Part shown: positions 11,445 to 22,867 of the stretch, one piece after another | Numbering within the stretch: position 1 is the first letter of the stretch | How the letters are laid out: each line of letters starts with the position of its first letter | Origin: Cryptomeria japonica | Taxonomy: Eukaryota; Streptophyta; Pinopsida; Cupressales; Cupressaceae | Direction: 5' to 3' | Length of the DNA stretch: 64,000 bases | Assembly (NCBI RefSeq): GCF_030272615.1 | Contig: NC_081414.1 | Span: 304,874,164 to 304,938,163 of the forward strand | The notes under the pieces: generated by a model | What the model was told of the DNA's origin: nothing | Seen by the model: only the letters and a program-made list of their open reading frames with translations | Database searches by the model: none | Position numbers and translations under genes: made by a program

Positions 11445-12120
11445 ATTCACAAGTGGAAAATTCCACCTCTCCATGGACACCTCCAAAATGTGCCCAGGTC
11501 AGGGCCGAGGCTCTGAATTGAGAAATGCATTCACAAGTGCAAAAATCCACCTCTCCATGGACATGGCCAAAATGTGCCTAGGTCAGGGCTGGGGCGCTGA
11601 ATTGAGAAATGAATTCACAAGTGCAAAAATCCACCTCTCCATGGACATGGCCAAAATGCGCCCAAGTCAGGGTTGGGGCGCTAAAACCAAGAAGTCATTC
11701 ACAAGTGCAAAAATCCACCTCTCCATGGACACCTCCAAAATGCGCCCAGGTCAGGGCTGGGGCTTTGAATTGAGAAATGCATTCACAAGTGCAAAAATCC
11801 ACCTCTCCATGGACATGGCCAAAATGCGCCCAAGTTAGGGCTGAGGTGCTAAAACCAAGAAGTCATTCACAAGTGCAAAAATCCACCTCTCCATGGATAC
11901 CTCCAAAATGTGCCCAGGTCAGGGCTGGGGCGTTGAATTGAGAAATGCATTCACAAGTGCAAAGATCCACCTCTCCATGGACATGGCCAAAATGCGCCCA
12001 AGTCAGGGTTGGGGCGCTAAAACCAAGAATGAATTCACAAGTGGAAAATTCCACCTCTCCATGGACATGTTGAAAATACACCTAGGTCTGGGCTGGGGCG
12101 TTGAATTGAGAAAGCCATTC
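11445..12120 (+). repeat. E1 tandem array, exact 84-bp period, eight units
   Basis: The string ATTCAC recurs at 11445, 11529, 11613, 11697, 11781, 11865, 11949 and 12033, with a ninth partial unit at 12117; every interval is exactly 84. Each unit holds a CCATGG palindrome and most hold a hairpin GCGCCC...GGGGCGC. From about 11641 on, two unit types alternate (ACATGGCC...CTAAAACC and ACCTCC...TTGAATTGAG), giving a 168-bp higher-order repeat. Because 84 is a multiple of three, ORFs of 121 and 150 codons run through it, but they repeat the same 28 residues and are not taken as genes. Confidence 0.95.
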
Positions 12121-12663
12121 ACAGAAGGAAAATTCATGAATCCTTGGCGTGGTAAAATTTTTTTCACTCAAGCAAAAAAAATTGAAATTTTGCCTAAGGC
12201 ACGGAATCCAAGGAGTCAAGGAGGAATAAAAGGTAGAATTTCCCTCAGGCGAATTTTCAGTTATGCTATTTTTAGACATCAAATCCCGACCTTTTATGGA
12301 AATCTTTATAGATTCAGAATCGGGATGAAACTCCCCATCCAATGAACTTGACTCTTAAAATTTAGGAAGATCCCTAAAAAATAGGGATGTGAAGAAGAGG
12401 CATGAAAATTTCTTCTAAAGCAGGAAATGGCAAGTTGGAGTCGAATCGAGCAAATCCTAAGAAAGATCCTTTGGAATTGGAAAGAATGAAATCAATGAGT
12501 TGGTGGGAGGAATCTTCCAAGTATGATGCATGACTTGGAGCATTTAAGGAAAGTTCTAAATTTGAACTCACACGCATGGGAAATTGCCTTGCATGGCATA
12601 GTAACTAAGGAAAGTATGACGCGCCATAAATGCAATTACTAATTTGATGCCTCTTGGGAATTC

Positions 12664-12670
12664 TATATAA
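12664..12670 (+). promoter_or_regulatory. TATA box for the E1 ORF
   Basis: TATATAA within TTCTATATAAGTTGGG lies 112 bases upstream of the ATG at 12782. That is consistent with a separate transcript for the ORF, with a short 5' UTR of about 80-90 bases. E2 has an equivalent TATA box upstream of its ORF. Confidence 0.6.
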
Positions 12671-12781
12671 GTTGGGAAAAACATTTCATTTTTCACGTGT
12701 AAGATTCAGGAAAGGAGGAATAAAGAAGCAAAGAGTTTTTATGCTTAGTCTCTATTTTCATCATTTCGAAGTATTCCCAAG

Positions 12782-15700
12782 ATGGCGGAACCTAGCAAGG
12801 CGGCTACTATCTCCAGGGAGGCATTGATCAAAGTAGAGATGAAAGGTTTTCTTCCCCATTCTCGGTTGAATTCAAGATGGGAAGAGATCAGCGATACCAA
12901 CTTCGACACATTCAACTGGGCTGCATTTAAGATAAGAATGTTCGGAATTGCAGGACACAATCCATCTCCGACAGCTGTCAAAATTGTGAGAAGTGGAATA
13001 GTTGCAGCAGCTGGCTTTCCTCCCGCCATTCAATGCCCAGATCTAGTCTTGGAATGTGTAGCACATTACAATTTGGAGCGGAAGACAATCTCAACGCCAG
13101 ACGGCAAGTTACTGGCAACATTGCCTCCAGAGGCAATTGGTGAAGCCTTCTGAATCCCTTCACATTACTCCATGACGTACAGGACCAGCAGCGAAGCTCA
13201 AGCAGTCTATGAAGTAGGCCCTGCCAGATGTGCTGATTTGATCAACAAGCAGTGGTTGTTGAAGCCTAGAGTACACGTTTCCAAGATGCCCAAAACTCTC
13301 ACAATCTTCGAGTTCAAACAGGAGTATGTGGACATGATAAAGATGCTGAGCAGAGTAATGGGATGCTCACACTTGGTGAACTTCGAGCCTTGGATGTTCT
13401 TCTACATAGGCGAGATCATGAATTCGAATACACTGATCGACTGGGCTAGATTGATCAGCCACTACTTGCATGAACAATTGAAGAACCTGCAAGAGAGAAG
13501 ATCTCAGTCCTTTTCCATGAGTTCCTACCTATTCTATATGCTTGCACAAAGGGGAGGATTCGATGGGTTGCCAGCGAGAGGAATCATGGGCTGCGGGCCA
13601 GCTCAGCTGAAGGTGCATGGATGTTATCCTCAGCTACATCTCCACAACGTGAATTCTTACAAGTTGGCGAATGACACCTTCACCATGTACCTGACACGAC
13701 TTATGCAAAATAAGTTGCACATGAGGTTGTCTCCACAAGCAAGTGCTTTGGTCCAAAAATATGGCGCTGCGTTCCTGCAGTTCCCCAAGTTCCCCTACAT
13801 CAGGACGCAGGGCTTCTCCTTCCAGTCTTACAAATTGCCCAAATATCCGTCAGATAAGCTTATATTGCTCGAGCTCATGAGGCAGTTGACTACCTACGAT
13901 CAGCTGCAAAAGAAGAAGAAGAAGCAATCTATTGAATTTCCAATTGTCTTGGGGGATTTCATGGAGATATGTCCAAGATTGGAGGCCGCTGAAAGTGCAA
14001 CAGGCGAATTGGCGTTCTACCGCCTGCCATTTTACACTTCCAGGGCCCAATATGATCCTTACAGCCAGATTGGGAAGGTTGCCGGTGTCAAATTCATACA
14101 TAGATTTCACTTGGAGGATTACTGGGCAGGTGTCGAGGATGACTTTGAGGTCTGGAGAAGAATGCACTCCAGACTGCCCCTCGACACCATCAAAATAAGT
14201 GAGATTCATCAGGTACCAGACCAGGCGAAGGAAGACTCAGATTTGATGCAACCCGAATTCGAGAGGATAAAGGATCAACCTATCCTATTGCCAGATTGGT
14301 CGGAGCCTGAGGTAGATGATTTGAACATTTTGGCTAGGCCAGTGCTAAAATTCACTAAGCACTGGATTGACAGGTAGACAAGAAAGTTGGTGGAAAACCA
14401 TGTCCATCTGACATACCAGCTAATGGGAAATTTGGATTCTCACAGCGAGGCAACTGAAGGCTCTTCGCAGGGTCAGGTAGGAAGAGAGGCCTGGATGGAC
14501 AAAGGAAAGAGTGCCCCAAAGAGGCCAAGGGTAACAAAGATGAAGGATATCCATCAGGAAATCCCGTACGAGGTTGAACAGGAGGCCCAGCAAGAGGAAC
14601 CCCCGCAAAAGAGAACGAGGACAGGAAGGGAGCATTCACTAGTTAGCTCCTCTAGTGTACAAGAAGTAGAGATGTTCCCACATCCCATAGGCCCACTTCC
14701 AGGGAACATTCCAACACCTGACATACTTAGTATCAATGCTTCACAGGGTCGCCATCAGCCAAGAAGTCAGAGGCAAGAAGTTTCCTCGCACCTGGAAGAA
14801 GTTCGCTAGGATAATTTCATAGAGACTATCCTTGGCGAAATGGAAGAAGAATCTCAAGAACGGGAGCATGCAGAGGATTACAACCATTCCATCCCTGCAC
14901 CAGATTGGTTGGTAGGCAGATTGGGAAATGAAGCAGAAGGAGGGACCAATCCTACTCAAGAATTAGAAGAATTATTGAAGAGGATGGATCAGCCGCTGGA
15001 AAGGAAGGCCCCCCAGAAGTTCTCCAAGGTAGTCAGGGAAGAATTTGGAGCCCGGACCTTGCACATTGTTGAACCTGCAGTGGATAAGGATAGGAGTGAG
15101 ATTAGACAAGAAGATTATGTCACCAGACAGGTGGATCTTGGCCATGCGTCCACCGGTCAAGTAATGGGAGATTTCGACGATTCTTCCTTTGCCATGAAGG
15201 AGAAATTGCTGAAGTCAAAGGAAAAATGTAAGCGGCTGAAGGAGGAAAACAGATTTCTATACGAATACATTAGGAGTTTCAAAAAACCCCTCAGGGAAGC
15301 GGGTCCTTCGTCCACTCCCCCTCCCTTCCTTCCCAAGGAAGTAATTGATGATGCAGAACTTACAAAGGCAAAGGCACAAAATTCCCGAGAATGGGTAGAA
15401 GATGTTTATGCCGAGGCAGGGAAATTTGTAGAAGATCTAGCTCAACTCCATTCAAGGTTCGTGGCCCTCCTAGGTAGATTGGAAACGACGGAAGGACTAT
15501 TGGAAGATGTTGATGTCTACCAAGACTTAACCATTTCCCGACTCAGGGCTCTGACGAAGACTCCAAGGCAAACACTGGTAGACGGGAAAGTGATCCAAGA
15601 GAATGAAGCCTATGACTTTCCCCGATGGTTCTACGCCATCTGTTCAGGGAAGAACACCCTTGATAAATTCAGCATTGATTCCATCACCTTGAATGAGTCT

Positions 15701-16036
15701 ATCAGAGGGATACAAGAAGAAATCCTCAGTGCCATGGAAGCTTTATTTTCAAGGAAACTCAGCGACGGAGGAATAACGGTGAATTCCTTGAAATCCCAGT
15801 TGCATGATTTCTTCTTCGTCGGTTCGTTTCCAAAAGAGCACTTTGCAAACGTTTCTTCATTCTCCGGTATGATGAAGAAAGCACAGGAAGCCATGGCAGA
15901 GTGGGAAGGTTTCTTTTCCAGAAGCGAAGAGGAGATTGCCTTGATGGAGTTCAACATCGAGAATGTGCGAAGTGTCTCCATCGGAGAACTAGAGGCCGTC
16001 GTCGGTAGGTTCATCGCATACGCCATTAATGAATGA
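12782..16036 (+). pseudogene. retroelement-borne ORF, about 1,084 codons, unknown function, three in-frame stops
   Basis: A single reading frame from ATG 12782 to TGA 16034-16036, interrupted only by TGA 13151-13153, TAG 14375-14377 and TAG 14807-14809, with no frameshift. It is homologous along its whole length to the E2 ORF. Shared blocks are AAGFPPA near residue 78, INK(Q/N)WLLK, an FxxWMFY(F/Y)I segment, NDTFTM, a YGAxF(L/I)QF(P/Q)KF(P/T)YIR segment, a (M)HSRLPLD motif and DWSEPE. Roughly the first 530 residues look globular and aromatic-rich. A Pro/Glu/Arg-rich charged linker follows (about 535-690), then a C-terminal part with likely coiled coils. I see no reverse transcriptase, integrase, protease, zinc knuckle or transposase motif and do not recognise the family. 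A gag-like or accessory structural role is possible but unproven. Conservation of reading frame between two diverged copies implies past selection. Confidence 0.75.
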
Positions 16037-16384
16037 GATAATGGTCATCCATTTTTGGACGAAAGTCTTTTGACTGAATAGTGATGGCGTATTTATGGCT
16101 GAAGGAACATTGACTAGGCGTGGAACCGGTCAACGCATGCCACGACAGGAGAAAGAATCTTCTTGCATGTCGTCCTCTCATTATGGTTTTATGACGGATT
16201 CTTCTTGCATGTCGCTGTTGCTTGGTGAGTGATGGGCATTTATGACGACGTCAGTTACATTCCGAGCATGATCATCATCATGGGCGCTATTCTAGGCCCT
16301 TTTAAATTTATTGTAAGTGGGCATAATGGGTTATTTAATGCGGATTCCCACCTTGTTGCACCTTGAGTGGGGAATCTTTAGGGC

Positions 16385-16434
16385 AAACCCTAATTAGGGT
16401 TTTGCATGTAATCGTGGCTTGAGGCCTATATAAG
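16385..16434 (+). promoter_or_regulatory. E1 downstream promoter: palindromic telobox and TATA box
   Basis: AAACCCTAATTAGGGTTT (16385-16402) is a perfect palindrome of two inverted teloboxes. TATATAAG follows at 16427, with GGGGTGACCCC just after. The 3' end of E1 is about 790 bases further. Teloboxes are known plant promoter elements of growth-related genes and also recruit Polycomb-type factors; a role here is inference. Confidence 0.75.
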
Positions 16435-17159
16435 GGGGTGACCCCCTCATTTGTAAAATGAGGAGAGACTATCGTCAGAGATTGTTGCTAAGTTTTTGAA
16501 GGAAACACTCAATACATTGTTCAATTGTTGGTGTGTTCTTGTGTTGTTTTGGAGCTCGCATGGTCTCGTTCTCTTCATAGATTAGATTTGTTTTCATGCT
16601 ATTAGACGAACTGGATTTGATAGGATCGCTTGTTGCCAAATTCGTGCTCATACTTTTGGTGTGCAGCTGATTGTTGCATATCGTGCAAAGTTAGTTTGAG
16701 CCTCGTTATATGTGTATGTTCAACTTCGATTGTCAGAAGAGATTGTTCGAATTGATGGTTTCTTTTGATGATTTGAAAATCTTTAACACACCCTCTGAAG
16801 ATTGCACCGCCTTCGTGTAGTTGTGCATTGCTGGCAAAGCGAAGCACGGTTGGATTTTGCACAAGTTATCCCGTCTCCTTGTTCCTAGGATTAGATTACC
16901 TTTAGTTTAGTTTCCCTCTGCCCTATTCCTATTTACTTTCTGCATATTTCAAAACCTAAAAATCTAAAACTTAGAGCATCATTGCAAATCATCCGTGTCA
17001 AATTCTTGAGCTTGCATAAATTTCCTCGACATACGTAAGGCCCCTTGGATTACCAACAATCACATCAGCCAACTGAGTCACATTCGTAGCATCAAGGAAC
17101 CTTGGAGTCGGTTGTCTGATTCTCCTACTATATCAGCATGCAATCGTACTTTGATCAAG

Positions 17160-17226
17160 AGAGAGTGAAGTGACTGTTGGGCAACTTTATTCTGTGTTGG
17201 ACGCTGTCATAAAAAACACGTCAACA
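17160..17226 (+). other. conserved 3' terminus of E1
   Basis: The last 67 bases (GATCAAGAGAG..., CTTTATTCTGTGTTGG..., CACGTCAACA) align with the 3' ends of E0, E2 and E3. The four 3' ends are the best conserved non-array sequence among the units, as expected of LTR U5 ends recognised by integrase. Confidence 0.75.
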
Positions 17227-17776
17227 CGGCCTAGGACAAAGAGGGCACTTACAGAGTCAAGTAACCCCTTACAACCTCCCCCCAACCCCACAAGATGGCA
17301 ACTGTCTTCCAGAAGATGATACATGAATGGGGAAAGCAGGTACAAGCCATAAGGGCACTTACAGAGTCAAGTAACCCCTTACAACCTCCCCCCAACCCCA
17401 CAAGATGGCAACTGTCTTCTAGAAGATGATACATGAATGGAGAAAGCAGGTACAAGCCACCAAGCAAGCAAGAGGGCAACATCCACTCTTGGGCTTGGTG
17501 TAGAAATGGCTTTGGGTGGACCCATCATGTCTCTTCCTCCAAACCTTGATATGCTTACATTATTGATAATCTATGAATATGAAGTAATTGGCTAACCTTA
17601 ATGATTAAACATATATATGTGTATATTTGCATATGTTGTTCATGTTGTTCATCAAGTAACGATTGTATGTGGATCGCATCATCAATGAGATATTTATTTG
17701 GTAAGACGTAACCCTAACCCTAATTTGTTGCAATTGTGATTTATGGCAAATTCTAGGGCAAATTAGGAAGGGGACA
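17227..17776. repeat. spacer between E1 and E2 with a 110-bp tandem duplication
   Basis: Two nearly identical 110-base units at 17243-17352 and 17353-17462 (each starting GGGCACTTACAGAG) differ at only a few positions, so the duplication is recent. The spacer ends in GAAGGGGACA, where the left target-site copy of E2 (GGACA, 17772-17776) lies. No coding sequence is recognised. Confidence 0.85.
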
Positions 17777-17845
17777 TGTTGACGTGTATTTTGTACACTA
17801 TCAAACACAGAATAAAATACCCAAGGGTACCTTATCCTCTCTTGA
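17777..17845 (-). other. conserved 3' terminus of E2
   Basis: The minus strand ends CAAGAGAGGATAAGGTACCC, ..., TATTTTATTCTGTGTTTG, ..., ATACACGTCAACA. The block GAGAGGATAAGGT is shared with E0 and E3, and the TTTATTCT core with all four units. Confidence 0.75.
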
Positions 17846-18638
17846 GTAAAGCCTCTGAATGCTGAAGATATCGCAAAAAGGGATCAATCAGGGTGACTTC
17901 AAGGTTCTTCGTTGTAGGATCTCTACGCGCGGATAAGCACCGGTGGTCGTTGTAAATGCTATTTCTTCAAGGGGTCTTACGTTTTCGATTTGCAGGAACA
18001 GGATTTTCCTAAATCTAACAGGTTCTCAAAAAAAAGATCAAAAGGTAGGGTTTTCAAGAGATGAATTCTAATCTAATCCTAAGAATGACTCAATGTAGGC
18101 TAGACTTGGTGAGATTCTACCAATTTCAGTATTGCCAAAGAATTACAACTCTACTGGAATTGATGCGATCTTCTAAGGTGATTAGTGATTTTCAAATCAT
18201 TAAGAATTATAGATACTACCATAAAGATACATATCAATAGTTCAATAATGACTGAAGGTTCAAGCAATCTAGATATCTCCAGCTGACCACGCAAGGCGTC
18301 CTCACAATCAGTAAGAGGCTAGTGGTTTGGAATGTGAATCTCATCAAAGATCAAGCACAACACTTAGTCCTTCAAACTTAAATACTACTTCGACTGAGAA
18401 TGATTCAAGAAAGTAAACAACCATGAAGATAGCCACAAGAATTGCAATAAAACACCATAACTTCAATATTTTATTGATCTCAAAGCCAAAATAGACAACA
18501 ATTGTTTGAAATTCTTTCTTCACTACTCAATCTTGCTACAAAATAACTTTCTTCTCTCCAAAGCTCTAACTATCTATTTCCTTGATATCTAATCTCTAAT
18601 CATCTAATTTCTAATGACAAAATGAAAATGAGTGAGGG

Positions 18639-18728
18639 TATATATAGCATCCTCAATTACAATGAACGGCCCAGATCAAAAGAAGATCAACGGCTGAGAT
18701 TCTGACACCTAAACCCTAATTAGGGTTT
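18639..18728 (-). promoter_or_regulatory. E2 downstream promoter: palindromic telobox and TATA box
   Basis: A perfect AAACCCTAATTAGGGTTT palindrome (18711-18728) lies about 65 bases upstream, on the minus strand, of a TATATATA box (18639-18646). The 3' end of E2 is about 860 bases beyond. Spacing and order match E1, E0 and E3. Confidence 0.75.
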
Positions 18729-18840
18729 GTTACAAAAAATCCCCTTTTTAGTTGAACATTATTAAATGCATAGCCAAATATTTAATTGGCACAAAAATCG
18801 AGGAAACATAGACCAATGCTAACTAAGATGCCACATCATT

Positions 18841-21800
18841 CTATAACAACCGTTCTTCTAGAACCTTGTTCCCCTTCCAATGTTCTTTCTTAGCATATGC
18901 AACGAATCTGGACACAATTCCTTCAATCTCAGCAATAGGAATCTCGGGAAGATTCCTCATTTGCTCCTCCAAGTGGATAACCTGATCAAAGGCATTAAGA
19001 AGAGCAGCTTCCCATCCAGGTTCGAGTTCTTTGATCTTCTCAATCAGGAGCATAGTAGTGAACATTAGATCCCGTTGCTCATCTGTGATGACATTCTCAC
19101 CTTTGCAAAAGATGACCTTGACTCTCTCTTCCAACTCTTGAAGGTCCACATCCGTCTCAACTTCGATCCTCCTACCAAGAATGGTACATAACACCTCAAA
19201 CACCTTATCCTGAATTGGATGGATGACACCTTCAACTTGGTTGCATTTGGTGCTGATGTCCTCAAAAAGAACCTCTTTCATCTGAAGTAGAGTTGACCAC
19301 TAAAGTAAATTATGAGCTCCTCCATCCATTATCTTTTCTTGTGCTAGGATCTTTCTTGGTGTTTGCCTGATTACTTGTAGAACAGGAATGATAACATCTT
19401 TAGTGTGAGCGAAAGCGGCTACAATTATCATTAGATTGTGGACGATCTCAAGGACCTGGATAGCTCGGTGGATTGTCTTCATCATTCTTGTTGTAAATTC
19501 AACAGCTACCATGTGGGATTTGTCAATCCAAGAGCTCATAAGCTGGACCAAGCTCTTGACTCTTTCTGCCTCGCCAACTGATTCGAGGGGAAGTGCTTGC
19601 ACAGGAGACACTGCTGGATCCTGACATCCCAAGGGCTGATTGAGATGACTAAAGTAGCCTCTCCAAGCACCGACTTCTCTCTCAAGCTTTCTATTCTTTT
19701 CCATTTCTTCCTTAAGCTTTTCTTTAAGTGCTTCAAATGAACCGGTTGCCTCATCCAGTGCCTGTTCAGTAGTGAGGGGACCAAGTTCAAATGTTTCTAC
19801 GTCATACTCATCTGCAAGGATTTCACCTTCATACTTGTCCACTATTGGTGTAGCTATCTGCAATTTCCTGGATCCTACCTCATCTGTGATCATCTTGGAC
19901 ATCTTGGTGGCCTTCTTCTTCTCCGTTACCTCTTGAGAATTCCCTATAAGACTCTGTAAGTCAATCACATCCTCTTCATCCTCAATCACGATCACCTTTG
20001 TCAATCTCTCTTTTAACCAATCCGGAATGGCGGATCTTGTCTCTCTAACTTGTATTTCCTTAAGCAATGGTTCGTTTTCTCGGAGAGGGGATGTCGCTTC
20101 ATCATCATTCTTCTCTTCATGTAGCTCATCAACTTGGGGAGATTGACTTGATGCATGCTGAGGTGTCTGCCCCTTTTCAGGTTTATCATTCTGTACCATG
20201 GACTCCATAGATTCATCAACCTCAGGCACCGTCTTCCCTTGTCCTTCATCTTGACTTGCCATCTTTCCATGTCGAGAAGATGTGCCTGATGGGCGTTCTC
20301 GATTGGCCTCTTGCTTCTTCTTGGAAGGCTCTCTTTTCTCAGGTCTTTCTTTCTTCTTTGCGCCTCTAGGGTGAGAATTGCCTTCACTTGCGCTCGCTCC
20401 TCCTTCCTCTGGTCTTTCCTCCAAAGTAAAGTCATTGGTATGTTCTGCTCCCTTAACTTCTGATGTTGGACATCCACCCATCTGCGAGTACATGACAAAA
20501 CTGGAGCCATCAAAGCTCTTAAGTCCGAAATCTCAGGCTCACTCCAATCTATCTTCACTCTCTTATCTTCCTTGTCATAGGATGACTGGAGATGTCTGCC
20601 ACTGTCCTGAGCTTGATCGCCTACTTTGTAAACTTTGCATTTCCTGATGAAATCCAAAGGCAATCTGGAATGCATCTTTCTTTTCACTTCTAAATCGCTT
20701 GAGAGATTCATCCAAAAGTCCTCTACCTGAAACTCATGTTTGTACTTCTTGCCAACTGTCTCCTCCATATAACCATGAGGATCGAAATTCTCCCTCGAGG
20801 CAAAGAACGTGAATGAATATAAAGCCAACTCCTTCTTTGCATCCTCCGAGGCTTGAGTATTAGGACATACTTCAACTGAACTCCCCAATATGATGGGCAC
20901 GGGAACTCCATTTACATGCTTGTGTCTGAATGTCTTGGCATAAGCTGCCAATTGTCTAGTCACCTCAAGTAGTACTATCCTGTCTGTCGGATACCTCGGC
21001 AACATGTAGGGAGGTGAAGGACACCCATGAACTCTGATATATGTAAACTTTTGAAACTGGATGAACCAAGCACCATACCTCTTCACAAGCTCCTGCGCAT
21101 CGAGAGATAGTCTATTGTGAATCCCACCTTGCAATATCCTAGTGATGTTCATCGTGAAGGTGTCATTGACTAACTTGTCGTCGCCTCTGGGAGGATGATG
21201 CAAATGGACATAAGAATCACAAACTCTCACTTCTCCGGGTCCTCTTCCGATCACTCCTCTATGAGGTAGCCTTGCATATTCGAAACTCCTGATCAAGGCA
21301 TATATGACGTATGAGCTCATGTAGAACGACTTGGTAGGCTTTAGTCTCCTCAACTGCACATCTAGGCAATGGCTAATAATTCTAGCCCAATGAATCGTTC
21401 CTTTCCCTTGGACAATCATTTGAATGAAGTAGAACATCCATTTCTCGAAATAGAAGGCTTGAGGAGCCCCTGTAACTCGATTTAGCAAAGTTATCAAATC
21501 TCTGTACTCCTCCTGGAAGTCGATCCTATGTGGTGTGTTGGGAATCTTGCTCAGGCGAGGACGACTTTTGAGCAACCAATTCTTATTGATGAGATTCAGG
21601 CAGGGGTCGGGATCATCCTCATACATTGACCTGGCTCCTTCTAGGCTTTTGTAAATCATATCTTTATGCTCTGGAAGATGGAGAGCTTCACTTATAGCCT
21701 CCTCTGAAAGGTAAACCAAAGTGTTCCCTTCCTTGGATACGATCGATCCCGATTGTGAGTCGTAATGGCGGGCACACTCGATCATCAGCTCATGACACTG

Positions 21801-22040
21801 GACTGCTGGAGGGAAACCGGCCGCCTTGATGATACCAGTTTCAATTATTCTCCTTGCGACAGGTGATGGCTTGCCAATGTAGGGGACCTCTCGAAACTTC
21901 TTCATACTAAAGTTTCCCAAGTTGGTATCTCCGATATTGCTCCATTTGGACACGATCCTGGTCTCCAATTCTTCATTCTTCTGATCTTCCTTCATGAGAG
22001 CTGGACGACTAGTAGATGTTCCTGCCTTTGGAGTTGCCAT
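18841..22040 (-). pseudogene. retroelement-borne ORF of E2, about 1,066 codons, one frameshift and one stop
   Basis: The start is the ATG at 22040 (MATPKAG), which aligns with the E1 start (MAEPSKA); an in-frame ATG 8 codons upstream is less likely because a splice acceptor lies between them. The frame runs to about 20490, then shifts by one base and continues (20480-19303, stop TAA near 19300), then in the same frame to TAG 18841. Homology to the E1 protein covers the N-terminal globular part, the Lys/Glu/Pro-rich linker, a PDWL motif after the linker and a coiled-coil C-terminus ending (I/V)xRF(V/I)AYA. No known enzymatic motif is seen. Only two lesions in 3.2 kb make this copy younger or better kept than E1. 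Confidence 0.75.
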
Positions 22041-22052
22041 CTTGACACCTAC

Positions 22053-22258
22053 ATAACATTTCATAATTAGTTCTTAGGCATTATATCTTGAAGCGTAGAA
22101 ATTAAGACTCCAAAAGGAAGATAAAAGATATTAATTTAGGAAACTTCATGATAAGTCTTGAGTTATCATTTCCTAATTAACTATACCGAACTTGGAATTT
22201 TCAAAACAACGTTCAAAGTTCAAAGCTTCAACAATGGAATAGGATGATCTTGCCATAC
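22053..22258 (-). other. possible 5' UTR intron upstream of the E2 ORF
   Basis: On the minus strand AGGAG/GTATGG at about 22258 is a good donor, and a T-rich stretch ending ATGTAG near 22049-22054 is a good acceptor, only 8-9 bases before the ATG at 22040. Splicing would remove about 205 bases and the in-frame upstream ATG. This is an inference from splice consensus only. Confidence 0.35.
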
Positions 22259-22512
22259 CTCCTCTTGAGTACTAACTCTAAGAAATGATGCAAAAATAGG
22301 TGAAATTCACTAGGCAAAACGTAGATCAAAGCTCTCCTTGAATAAAATGCACCTCCTTTAGCCTTCACAAGAATCAATTCCACCTCCTTCTAGCCTCCAA
22401 CACTTGAAATAAATTCGCTCCAAATAGACCAGATTTCGCACTTCCTTCTTGCTTTCCAAATTCGCACTTGAAGTAATGAGTGAATGATTGATTAAACTTG
22501 ATCAAAGCACCC

Positions 22513-22523
22513 CTATTATATAG
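22513..22523 (-). promoter_or_regulatory. TATA box for the E2 ORF
   Basis: CCTATATAATAGG on the minus strand lies about 475 bases before the ATG at 22040 and directly downstream of the hairpin array. This is the same order (array, TATA, ORF) as in E1. Confidence 0.55.
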
Positions 22524-22867
22524 GGCGCTCACCACTTTGCTTCCCCATAGGCCAACTTGGCAAAATAGGCTAAAAAAATAAATAAAATTGCAAAAAGGAG
22601 AGGCCGACTTGGCAAAATAAATAAAAATAAGGTCTCAAGCACTCCATTTTCAATTTTAATTTAATAAAAAATTAATTTTAAATGCCTTTACAATAAAAAT
22701 TCAATTTTTTAAGGCTCAAAATTAATTTATTAAATGCCAATATGTCTTTTATTAAATGCCAATTTAATTTAATTTTTTCAAATACTTCGAAGTTGGCAAT
22801 TTTGACATCTAATGCAATTTGGAGGATATGAACGCTCAAATATGTTAAAAATAAAGGATGCTACTAA

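Larger units (their letters stand above)
10778..17226 (+). mobile_element. E1: giant solo-LTR-like retroelement unit carrying an ORF
   Basis: The unit starts TGTTGTGACC at 10778 and ends CACGTCAACA at 17226 (6,449 bases). The flanks TGGCC (10773-10777) and CGGCC (17227-17231) are a 4/5-matching 5-bp duplication. In order it holds the terminal signature, a CT-rich leader, a short block of CTATTTTTAGTAA repeats (about 11105-11225), an exact 84-bp array (11445-12120), a TATA box (12664), one long ORF with three stops (12782-16036), a palindromic telobox plus TATA box (16385-16434) and the conserved 3' end. No RT, integrase, protease, primer site or second LTR is present. The most economical reading is a solo LTR whose U3 is about 5.65 kb and contains a gene. 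A non-autonomous element of another kind is the alternative. Confidence 0.75.

Noticed and set aside
11473-12345. ORFs of 121 and 150 codons through the E1 array
   Set aside because: The 84-bp period keeps a frame open; the translation merely repeats the same 28 residues, and the opposite strand is open too.
16034-18838. Reading 16034 and 18838 as LTR starts (TGA...) directly after the ORF stops
   Set aside because: First impression from TG...CA-like strings; the 5-bp duplications and shared terminal signatures place the true ends at 10778/17226 and 17777/25320, so the ORFs lie inside the terminal units.
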